NCBI GenBank assembly: GCA_030770535.1
Contig: JASVEC010000251.1
Coordinates: 1-25,395, forward strand
Reading direction: 5' to 3'
DNA length: 25,395 bases
Source of the DNA: Batkoa obscura
Taxonomy: Eukaryota; Entomophthoromycota; Entomophthoromycetes; Entomophthorales; Batkoaceae
In this document: positions 10,168-17,747 of the stretch, in pieces
Position numbering within the stretch: the stretch's first letter is position 1
Layout: every line of letters starts with the position of its first letter
Position numbers and translations under genes: made by a program
The notes under the pieces: model-generated
Told to the model about the DNA's origin: nothing
The model's database searches: none
The model's input: the letters and a program-made list of their open reading frames with translations, nothing else

Positions 10168-10784
10168 ATGAAGTATTTAATAATAATAGTAACTCTTTTC
10201 AACTTTAAAATAACAACTCTAAAATGCTAGCTTTTAGTCCTTTACTGCTTATTTATAATCCAATGTAGAAACATAATATATGAACTCAATAAAGGTATTA
10301 TTCGCCTAAAGCCCACTTTAAACTTTAAAATCAATATTAGTTTCAATTTATCATTTATATTAGAGAGTCTTAATTGTACAGCTGAAACTTTAATTATTGT
10401 TTTTATATAATCCAGTAGTAATAGTAAATGTCCAATAAATTTAAAAGAAGCAAAAAGTAAAATGGCAGTTTTAATTAATCAACAATAGGGGGATTTTTTT
10501 TGGCTTCATTATTTTTTTCCATCTTTTAAGTACTCTTTGAGTGGAAAAATTGTTAGTGAAATTCTTAAATACAAAAATATACCTCTATATAGTATAGGTG
10601 AAGGTAAATTAACTGTAGATATACATGGATCGAATTTTAAAGGATTCATGAGAATAGGTACACAAATTGATAATACGATGAATATCAAAGCAGAGATTGT
10701 TAGGAATCTATTGGAAATAAATTATCAATGTTTTCGTAATAGGTAACCAATTTTAGAGTGGATGTTATACAAGCCAATTTTTAA
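10168..10784 (+). pseudogene. Decayed secreted four-Cys family member split by a MITE
   Basis: The N-terminal half reads 'LNKGIIRLKPTLNFKIN', 'ILESLNCTAETL' and 'SKCPINLKEAKSK', closely like the gene at 15566 ('ESINCTPVNSV', 'NCPLILKEATS'). A foldback MITE follows at 10486-10589. The C-terminal half then reads 'GEGKLTVDIHGSNFKGF' and 'RIGTQIDNTMNIKAEIV' up to 'QANF' and a stop at 10782-10784. Besides the insertion there are several stops and small frame changes, including in the leader. The open frame at 10537-10746 begins inside the MITE and is not a gene of its own. Confidence 0.9.
10486..10589 (-). mobile_element. Foldback MITE inside the decayed family member
   Basis: Reverse-orientation copy. 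Left end TAGGGGGATTTTTTTTGG, interior TTTGAGTGGAAAAATTGTTA, right end ACCTCTATA. TA flanks both sides. Comparison with uninterrupted family members shows that the host sequence continues directly on either side, which supports a TA target duplication. Confidence 0.9.
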
Positions 10785-11409
10785 TATTGAAAGTTTTTGT
10801 TTTGTTTAATAAGAAATCTATCGAGCTTACTTTTAAGTTATATGTGACTCTAAAAACGAACATCATCTTTGATTCCATATACGTCATATTAAAATTATTT
10901 AACTTTTTTTATAATAACTCAAATGATTGTAAATGAAAACTGAATTTTAAGCTATACATAGTACCTCCAATACAATTAAGAACATTAAGGGATAAAAATC
11001 ATTAGAATAGATTTTTATAAAAATATAAATCATTTTACTTCAACCAAGAAGCTTCTAAATTTAGTAAATCATCCTTCCATTTAACCCTTCGAAGATTACT
11101 AACTTTTGGGGAAAATATAGTTACAGCCAACCCCTTCGAAGCAAATTTACCAAAAGATAAATACATTTAACTAATAGAATTCAAAAATTAGTGATCTTCA
11201 AGGGATTAAATATTACATTTTAGCCTGAACAAATATACCCGTCTCAATCATTTAAAAAGCTAAGGATCAACTCAACCTCACCTTGATAACAATCTTGATT
11301 TTAATTTTGACGATTTAAATAATAAACAAAAAAATAGTTGAATAATAAAAGAAGTCCTAAATTATAAAGTAAACTATTTAAATAAAACTAAAGTTTCTCC
11401 CTTCAAGAA
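10785..11409. other. Intergenic spacer with a piggyBac-like MITE
   Basis: No gene was seen. It contains the shared upstream block (GCTTCTAAATTTAGTAAATC at about 11051), the TTAA-flanked MITE at 11079-11211 and the second shared block (AATAATAAACAAA at about 11317). Confidence 0.6.
11079..11211. mobile_element. piggyBac-like MITE (TTAA-flanked, CCCTT ends)
   Basis: About 30-bp imperfect inverted repeats bound it: ATTTAACCCTTCGAAGATTA on the left and, read inward on the other strand, ATTTAATCCCTTGAAGATCA on the right. Each end is preceded by TTAA and starts with CCCTT, as in the piggyBac superfamily (TTAA target duplication, ends starting CCC). The interior is about 70 bases and non-coding, with one more CCCTTCGAAG at about 11132. 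No second copy was seen in this window. Confidence 0.75.
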
Positions 11410-11883
11410 TTGAAGAAAATACTTCAACTCTATTTTTTAGTTCTCTACTTTTTACTTTTCATATATTCTATCAATCTAAAATGTAATCATGGTCAAGGTA
11501 ATATGACCTTAAACCTTAGTATCAGCTTTAAAATCAAAGTAGATTTAAGTTTAAGCTCGACTATTAAGATTATTAAATAAATGCCAGTAAACTCTGTCCC
11601 TATCATTCTAACTTCTGGAGGTGGTAGATATTGTATAACCAATTTAAAAAAAGAAACCAATGTAAGTATTATGATTTATAAAAAATTCAATCAAAGGAAA
11701 GGTAGATTAATAGCGGATCTATCAGGTTTCAATTTTAAAGGAGTAATGATAACGCGTACACAAGCTGGTAAGTTGATAGCTATCAAAGCAAAAATTGTGG
11801 ATAGTACAACTACTATGACTTCTAATTATTATAGCGATTCTCTATCAAGCTTTGAAGTTATAGTTGTCAATGCTACTTTTTAA
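11410..11883 (+). pseudogene. Nearly intact secreted four-Cys family member, start lost and one stop
   Basis: One frame runs from TTG at 11410, where the family has ATG, to TAA at 11881, the same length (157 aa) as the intact gene at 15566. It gives a leader ('LYFLLFIYSINLKCN'), the conserved 'KIKVDLSLS', 'MPVNSVPIILTSGG', the core 'GRLIADLSGFNFKGVM' and a terminal 'VVNATF'. Two lesions affect translation: the lost start codon and one TAA (11578-11580) next to where the second Cys should be. Three of the four family Cys persist only partly: the second is replaced around the stop and the fourth is absent ('MTSNYYSD' for 'LTSQCLGD'). The ATG just after the stop could give only a 100-aa leaderless fragment. 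It is a recent pseudogene. Confidence 0.88.
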
Positions 11884-12914
11884 TGCTCGATATTCTTAAA
11901 ATATTTTCAATACAATGGTTGTTAATTTGGTTCTATAGAGATAACTTTTTGTATAAGTTGTGATAATCGAATCGATTATTCTATCCAATTATATCTTAAT
12001 AATAAAATAATTGAATATTTTTGATACTACAATACGACTAAAAAATAGAATTCAGCCAATTGATTTAGTTTTCAAATATATTAAATAAAATACGTTAATA
12101 TTAATATTGAACTCTAAATAAAAGGTATAATAAAGTTTTCCAATATAAAAAACTCCGTTTTTCTATAACAATAAGGCATTTTAATAACTTATAACTTACA
12201 ATTTAAATACACCATAAATAGTAACTTGATTATTAAATTTAGTAGCTACTAAATTAGTTTTATATGATACAATTAAATGAATTCAACACTATAGTAACAC
12301 CCAACTTTGTAACCATAAGATCTTTTTTTTCTATTCAAAAAACGACGGAAACATGAGGAGTTTGATTTAATATAAACAAATGTCAAAGTATCCTATATTA
12401 ACAATCAAAGTCAACTTATTTCACTCAAATAGCATTTACTAATTTATAAAATATTACCCTGATTGTCAGTTATTTTTAAATTCAATATAGAATGGAGTAA
12501 AATTTAAAGAATAACACTAATAAACCATAGATGAATGTTGTTTTTTCTCTATATTAATTAAAATTTCATTAAACCATACATTTAATTCATTTGTATAATT
12601 CTATTTGAGTTATTATAAATCAAATTAAAATTTTATGAATAGATATTGATTTTGTTGTTTAAATTGTTGAATTTTATTGACAAAATAGAGAATGATAATA
12701 GTAAACATACATACATTAACAAATAAATCAAAATGAAAATAAATACTACAAAATGCCCTTGAGTTTGAATTTTATATAAGAAATAACTTATTATGGATTA
12801 TAAGATATGATTATTGATTTAAAGGATATAAAGTTGAGGGAAAGAAAAGAAAAGGAACATTAATAAACACCTAAATTATTAAAGGTGAATTTGATTCACT
12901 AAGTCAAAAAGAAA
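11884..12914. other. Intergenic region, no gene seen
   Basis: Uniform AT-rich sequence without an open frame of note or a MITE copy. Around 12295-12400 there is a weak resemblance to 1505-1560 (AACACCC... then GGATTTTAATATAAA-like), perhaps a very old repeat. The 3' flank of the 201-aa gene lies at the right edge. Confidence 0.55.
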
Positions 12915-13520
12915 TCAAATAAAGGAACGATAATAACATGACATAAGTTGGCAGAAAGAAATCAATATGAATTGAAACTCATGAATTTTTAAATTATTGC
13001 TGAATTGTAATTCAGCTAACATTGTACTTGTATGTCTCAAAGTACATAAAGCTAAAATAACTTCAGAATCTTTGGGATCCATTAATTTCCATAATTTTAT
13101 TCCATCATGTTTATTTTTTTCTATTATAATAATATACCGTGTTACATTTAATCTATCGGATAGAATTAAATTATAAGACTTATCATCCACTTTAAAAACT
13201 TCGGCCGAAATTGAATTGAAGTTAATAATGAACTTAAGATGATAATTTGTATCCGGGATAATTTTAGATTCCATCAAGGAAATATTACTTTGTTTTTTAT
13301 CCTTTATTTTAATACCATGATCATATTGATAAACTTTAAACCAAGTTGATTTTTGAGCGACTTCTTTAATAGACCAAGATGAATTGACTACTTCTGAGCT
13401 AAAACAAAAATTCATAGAAATAATAAATTTCTTAGTAGATACTTGATTATAACTAGGTAATTTGATATCTTGATAATATTTTGAGTACTTAGGCAATAAT
13501 TCATTATTAATAGTCGACAT
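12915..13520 (-). CDS. Tubby-like (DUF6593-type) small protein, hypothetical
   Basis: The product is 201 aa, single exon, with no signal peptide or membrane segment. The order of features resembles the tubby C-terminal-like fold seen in many small fungal proteins (DUF6593 and relatives): a Trp-containing early strand (WSIKEVAQKSTW, residues 49-60), a variable lysine-rich middle, a basic strand before 'GIKLWKL' (140-146; Trp where the family has its WK/WR motif), then 'VILALC' (154-159), 'MLAELQF' and a last hydrophobic 'EFQFILISFCQLM' (181-193). This is recognition by pattern, not a confirmed match. Known relatives have no settled function, so none is assigned. The ATG at 13518-13520 is the first in this frame; another ATG 7 bases upstream is out of frame. 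It is on the opposite strand to the surrounding secreted-protein array. It lacks the lesions seen in neighbouring decayed copies, which supports a living gene. Confidence 0.75.
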   Translation of the reverse strand: MSTINNELLPKYSKYYQDIKLPSYNQVSTKKFIISMNFCFSSEVVNSSWSIKEVAQKSTWFKVYQYDHGIKIKDKKQSNISLMESKIIPDTNYHLKFIINFNSISAEVFKVDDKSYNLILSDRLNVTRYIIIIEKNKHDGIKLWKLMDPKDSEVILALCTLRHTSTMLAELQFSNNLKIHEFQFILISFCQLMSCYYRSFI

Positions 13521-14747
13521 AGTCCATAGTTTAGTTAACTAAAAAAATGATACTATTATACTCTCTTTTATACTATTTATCTAAAACAACTGCGCTAAAG
13601 ATAAATACTAAAATTATAATCTATTTTTATTATATCAATATTCATTAAGGTGTAAATTACTATATTAAAAAAAGATTTAAAGCGTTAATTACGCTATTAT
13701 TTTCTATTTTTACTTAATTTAAGAGGTACACCATGATATTTTTATTTATTTAAAATAATTGTTAGTTCTATATTTAATATACATCATATTTGATCTACAC
13801 TATACACAAAAAAATGATATTATATTGTAGTTGTTAATAGATAAACTATATGTATTATATTTCAGTACATCAAATAAACACAATCAATAAATTCTATGAG
13901 TTATATTGACCAAATAAAGCACTTTCAAGAATATTACTAAATTAGAAAAGATTCTTTTTATGAAAATAAGATAGTCTATAATTTATAATTTATAATTTCC
14001 TAAAGGCTTCTATTTGAGATAAAAATTTTAGTGCTTTGATCATTACTAGTTTGCTTACTTTTCATATTCATCGCTCATCTCTTTGTAGTCTTCTCCTCAT
14101 CTCATTGCTGCTATAACTCTTTATCTTTTTTTCACATGAATCAAATGCTACCTTTGCAAAGTAGGATAAGGGTTAAATGGAATTCTTCGGATATTAATAA
14201 ATTGTAAAATTTCAATTGATGAGTCATAATTCATATTAAAATTCAAAATTCAAGTTTAAACTCATTTTTATATTTATCAATTTTTAAGCTTTAAGTTGAA
14301 TGTTATAATTAATAAACTTTACTAAATATCGAATCCTTGGTATCAATAAAAAGAAATATGGTTTAATTGCTAAATTATTATAATTCCTAATTAGATAAAC
14401 AATTCAATTTTTTTAAAATTAAATTACCATTTTTATACTTTATGTTTAAAATATAAATAAAATTAAAGTTTGGAACTTTAAACTTAATTAAGATTCGAAT
14501 TACTATCGAAATCAGTGAGCATTTGTAACTTTATTAATAGTTCAAGCCAAGGATACCTATGATACGTTATATAATTTTTTTCTATTATTTATTCATTTTT
14601 TTCATGCTATTACTATTATTAAGTAGAAGTTGACATTTTATTTAAAATTTCAATAGTAAAATTTGGAATAAATCTTAAAACACTTTGATACTTTATTTGT
14701 TTAGAAGGCAAGTTTATATCAAGTTTAGTTCAATTACTTGTAAAAAT

Positions 14748-14835
14748 ACATGATATCTTTTTTGATTCGATTTCTATTTCCATTTTTTGAGTGTTATTAG
14801 TTAATAAAAGTATTATTATAATTTTTTAATATTTT
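14748..14835 (-). mobile_element. Foldback MITE, degenerate copy
   Basis: TGATATCTTTTTTGATTCGA followed by TTTCCATTTTTTGAGTGTTA and TTAGTTAATAAAAGTATTAT matches the reverse orientation of the family with many changes. The ends are unclear. Confidence 0.5.
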
Positions 14836-15176
14836 TGTAGAGGTAGTTTTGATACTCCCAGGCACTTTATTAACAAAAATTAACTAAATTGAATTAGGAA
14901 AAGGAGAGGACAAAGATATTATTTATAGAGAAAATCTAACTTTCCTTGCAGATAGGAGAGCCTTGATCTATGAGGAGTGTTTTTTTCGGGCTATTTTTCA
15001 TTCAAAAAAGAAAGAGGGAATCACTAGTTATGATGATTCGCCAAAATATTGTTAAAATCCTTCAATAAAGAAAGACATATCCATACCTTTATAAAACAAT
15101 TTGAAAAATAAATATTAAATAAACTATTTTCGTGTAATATAAAGAAGCTTTAGATATTATTATATTTATTAAATCA

Positions 15177-15282
15177 TATAGAGATGTATTTTTGTGTTTA
15201 AGAATTTTATTAACAATTTTTTCACTCAGATAGCGCTTAAAAGATGGAAAAAATGATGAAGCCAAAAAAAAACATCTCCATA
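15177..15282 (+). mobile_element. Foldback MITE copy, well preserved
   Basis: Begins TATAGAGATGTATTTTTGTG, contains the AGATAGCGCTTAAAAGATGG centre and ends with AAAAACATCTCCATA. The GAGATG and CATCTC changes at the two ends compensate each other, so the terminal pairing is kept. Confidence 0.9.
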
Positions 15283-15366
15283 TTCTAATTTTTATTATTA
15301 TTAAATAAAAGATTATCATAATCTATTTTTAACGAAATAACAATAATTCCAGCTCTACCAAAAAAA

Positions 15367-15480
15367 ACCCTTCTAAATTTAATTAATTTTTAATCTTTTT
15401 TAAATTGGACCTCAGCCACCTATTGACATCACACTTATTTTCACATTTTTATTTCGAAGATCCAAAAAATAAAAGATAAA
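15367..15480 (+). promoter_or_regulatory. Shared upstream block of the secreted-protein family
   Basis: CCCTTCTAAATTTAATTAAT at the left of this stretch and AAAATAAAAGATAAACACAA at the right recur, in the same order, before the copies at 9299, 11410 and 17189 (first block) and 9299, 10168, 11410 and 16264 (second block). The spacing to the start is similar once the MITE before 11410 is discounted. It may be a promoter or only duplicated flank; living and dead copies cannot separate these. Confidence 0.4.
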
Positions 15481-15502
15481 CACAAAAAGGATAATCCACT
15501 AA

Positions 15503-15538
15503 TATAAAGTTACAAACTATAACTGCAAGATATAAAAA
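15503..15538 (+). promoter_or_regulatory. TATA-box candidates for the gene at 15566
   Basis: TATAAAG at 15503 (about 57 bases before the ATG) and TATAAAAA at 15531 (about 28 bases before it). The first has a more usual distance, as for the TATA box before 5765. Confidence 0.35.
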
Positions 15539-15565
15539 AAACTATCTACTTTTAATAAATTAAAA

Positions 15566-16036
15566 ATGTTAAAATATTACTTATTGTCCCTTTATTTTGT
15601 TTTCTTTGTATATTCAGTGAATTTAAAGTGTAAACCTAGTAAAGGTTTAATTAATGTAAACCCTGGTGTCAATTTTAAAGTCAAAACAGATCTTTCTTTG
15701 TCATTGACTATTGAAAGCATCAATTGTACACCTGTCAACTCAGTAGCTATCCAAATTAATACCAATGGTAACAGCAATTGTCCATTAATCTTAAAAGAAG
15801 CGACAAGTATTATAACAATTGTAATTTATGGCAAACCAAGTTCAGGGGAGGGTACATTTACGATTAGCCCGTTTAATTTTAGTTTCAAAGGCGTTATGAG
15901 AACGGGTACACAAAGTGGTAATCCAGTAGAAATAAGAGGTAGATTAAGTAGTAATCCAATTGAGTTGACTTCTCAGTGTTTGGGTGATAACGGAGTAACG
16001 AAACTTAAAGTGGATGTTACACAAGCTAGTTTTTAA
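15566..16036 (+). CDS. Secreted four-Cys protein, short form
   Basis: The product is 156 aa, single exon, of the same unnamed family as 5765. Residues 1-18 form a signal peptide (MLKYYLLSLYFVFFVYSV). The mature domain follows at once, without the Pro/Ala linker, with Cys at 22, 54, 72 and 138. The core is GEGTFTISPFNFSFKGVM (94-111), followed by TGTQSGNPVEI and a last strand ending 'VTQASF' at the stop. Possible N-glycosylation sites are N53 and N104. Compared with the 5765 product the spacing of Cys is nearly identical (32, 18, 66 against 31, 18, 65), which argues for a conserved fold with two disulfides. It is the best preserved of the short members and a good reference for the decayed copies at 9299, 10168 and 11410. 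Function is unknown; secretion and family expansion would suit an environmental or host-facing role, which is inference. Confidence 0.9.
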   Translation: MLKYYLLSLYFVFFVYSVNLKCKPSKGLINVNPGVNFKVKTDLSLSLTIESINCTPVNSVAIQINTNGNSNCPLILKEATSIITIVIYGKPSSGEGTFTISPFNFSFKGVMRTGTQSGNPVEIRGRLSSNPIELTSQCLGDNGVTKLKVDVTQASF

Positions 16037-16263
16037 TATTAAAAAAATTACCATTTTGTTTATTTTGTTTATTTTATTTTTTTTGCTATTTTCAATTTTA
16101 TTAAACTTTGGAAATTTAACTTCAGATTGGTTTTAAAGTATAAGAATAGTAAATAAAACTCATATTGTTATAATGAAAGAAAGACTTTATATAATACAGC
16201 TTCATATTAGTTGATTTCAATAATCCCAAAGATAAGCAAAAAAAGAAAATTATATAAAAACCT

Positions 16264-16705
16264 TAAGGATAGAAATATTTTATTTTAATAATTTAGAGTA
16301 CAAATCAATCAAAGGAATATGTAATGTAACTTTAGGATTCCATTTTAAAATAAATACAGTTTACAAATTATTATTAACTATCAAAAATAGTTATTTAAAC
16401 TTGACAACTCAATTTCAATATTAGTTATTTTTAAGGAAACAATAATTACCCGATGGCTTTGAAATCATTAAAAAAGTAATATAAGAAAAATAATTCATGA
16501 TAAACTGAACAAAGGAGGAAGTACGTTAAGTATTAATGTATTCAACTTTGATTTTAAAGGTATAATAAGGACCAATATATAAGTTAATAATTCAATAGTA
16601 ATTCAACACAATGCAGATCATTATGTTTCATTGAATTTAATTACTTAATGCTAAAATAAGAATGTATTAAAAAAGTTTAATTGAAAATTAAAGAAACTTT
16701 ATTCT
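16264..16705 (+). pseudogene. Heavily decayed secreted four-Cys family member
   Basis: Only fragments remain: 'QSIKGICNVTLGFHFKIN' near 16310-16360, a 'KLLLTIKNSYLN' strand, and a clear core 'GGSTLSINVFNFDFKGII' at about 16518-16570 followed by 'RTNI'. No start codon or signal peptide can be placed, and stops occur in every frame between the fragments. An upstream block (GATAAGCAAAAAAAG, then TATAAAAACC) at about 16232 matches that of other copies. The ends given are approximate. It lies between two living members on the same strand. Confidence 0.75.
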
Positions 16706-17188
16706 AGTTATTGAATAGAATTATAAAGATAAAAATAAGTGTTATCGATAATTGATATCAATTGATTTCTGTTTTTACTTAATCTAATATTTGTCAATCA
16801 ATTTTTTTAATAATAAAAAAAGAATATATTGAGCATACATTGTTATTATATAATAAAACAATGATACAGTATTAAATAAGATAAAATAAAAATAGAATTG
16901 GAGTTTATCAATTTTAGTATTTAAAATGATTTTATAATAGTAACAAGAAATTCTGAATTTAAGAAACATTTCCAAATTTAGTAAATTATTCTTATTCTTT
17001 TTGATCTCACTCTTTTTTTTAAAGTAGAAAATTTAACGTCTTTAAAATAAATGTTCAACATTTTGAAAAAGATCACCAAAGATTATCTTTGATAATAATT
17101 TTTTTAATGATTTTTTAGTAAAATTCATATCTTTTTTTAATAAAAGATAATAATAAAAAATTTTATTAAAATTTATAACATTTAAATC
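16706..17188. other. Intergenic spacer before the last family member
   Basis: AT-rich, with no gene. ATTTCCAAATTTAGTAAATT at about 16970 is the shared upstream block seen before other members, about 220 bases before the next start. Confidence 0.55.
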
Positions 17189-17674
17189 ATGTTCAATTTT
17201 TACATATTATTCCTTCTTTTCCTTCCTTGTATTACTTCTCATATTTATATCTGTTCACCTACCAATGGTAATATTCAATTAAATTCTAAACTTAATTTTA
17301 AAGTTAATTATCCATTTATTGCAAACACTACTATTCCCACTCTTAATTGTACTTCATCTACTTTATTTACTTCACCTACTTTCACTTCCATTACTATCCT
17401 CACTAATAGTTATGGTAAATGTCCACTAACATTAAATCAAATCGAAAGTAAAATAATAATTCAACTTAATAATTTATCAAATTATGGTAATGGTATATTA
17501 ACTATTAAGGATTATGATTTTAATTTTAAGGGCAAAATAAAAGAAGGTGAACAGAATGGGAATATCATTAATATCCAAAGTAAAATCATTAATGATAAAA
17601 ATGAATTATTTAATAATTGTTTACATGGTGGATTATTTAAATTTAAATTGAAAGTTAATAATGTTTTATTTTGA
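17189..17674 (+). CDS. Secreted four-Cys protein, diverged form
   Basis: The product is 161 aa, single exon, and is the most diverged living member of the family in this window. Residues 1-17 form a signal peptide (MFNFYILFLLFLPCITS). Family Cys lie at 22, 54, 78 and 144; Cys14 is in the leader. The Cys2-Cys3 stretch is six residues longer than in the other members and rich in Ser/Thr (TSSTLFTSPTFTSITI). Core GNGILTIKDYDFNFKGKI (100-117), then GEQNGNIINI, and a last strand ending 'NNVLF'. Possible N-glycosylation sites are N46, N53 and N95. Spacing Cys1-Cys2 (32) and Cys3-Cys4 (66) equals that of the 15566 product. It ends 73 bases from the stop of ALG9, tail to tail, and marks the right border of the array. 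Confidence 0.88.
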   Translation: MFNFYILFLLFLPCITSHIYICSPTNGNIQLNSKLNFKVNYPFIANTTIPTLNCTSSTLFTSPTFTSITILTNSYGKCPLTLNQIESKIIIQLNNLSNYGNGILTIKDYDFNFKGKIKEGEQNGNIINIQSKIINDKNELFNNCLHGGLFKFKLKVNNVLF

Positions 17675-17747
17675 TTCATATTAATATATTATGAAATAAA
17701 TTGAATTGTTTATTTATGATTTTATTTATGATTTTATTATCCTTAAT

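Larger units (their letters stand above)
13521..15376. other. Intergenic region with MITE remnants
   Basis: No gene was found in 1.9 kb. A worn MITE copy lies at about 14748-14835 and a good one at 15177-15282. Around 14970-15080 a segment starts GAGGAGTGTTTTTTT and ends GACATATCCATA; it may be another very old MITE but the interior does not match well. The open frame at 15089-15319 (minus strand) is mostly MITE and is not a gene. From about 15367 the shared upstream region of the next family member begins. Confidence 0.6.

Noticed and set aside
10537-10746. 69-aa frame beginning with Met
   Set aside because: Its first third is MITE sequence and the rest is the 3' part of the decayed family member.
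11578-11580. Reassigned TAA codon as an explanation for the stop in the 11410 copy
   Set aside because: ALG9, CENP-L and HGD use TAA as a normal stop and have no internal TAA or TAG after splicing, so the standard code holds.
15089-15319. 76-aa minus-strand frame
   Set aside because: It is mostly the MITE at 15177-15282 read on the reverse strand.
4224-16705. Repeat-induced point mutation as the cause of the dead copies
   Set aside because: Lesions include small insertions, deletions and mixed substitutions, not only C-to-T changes, and the unique conserved genes are also AT-rich. A dinucleotide count would decide this and was not run.
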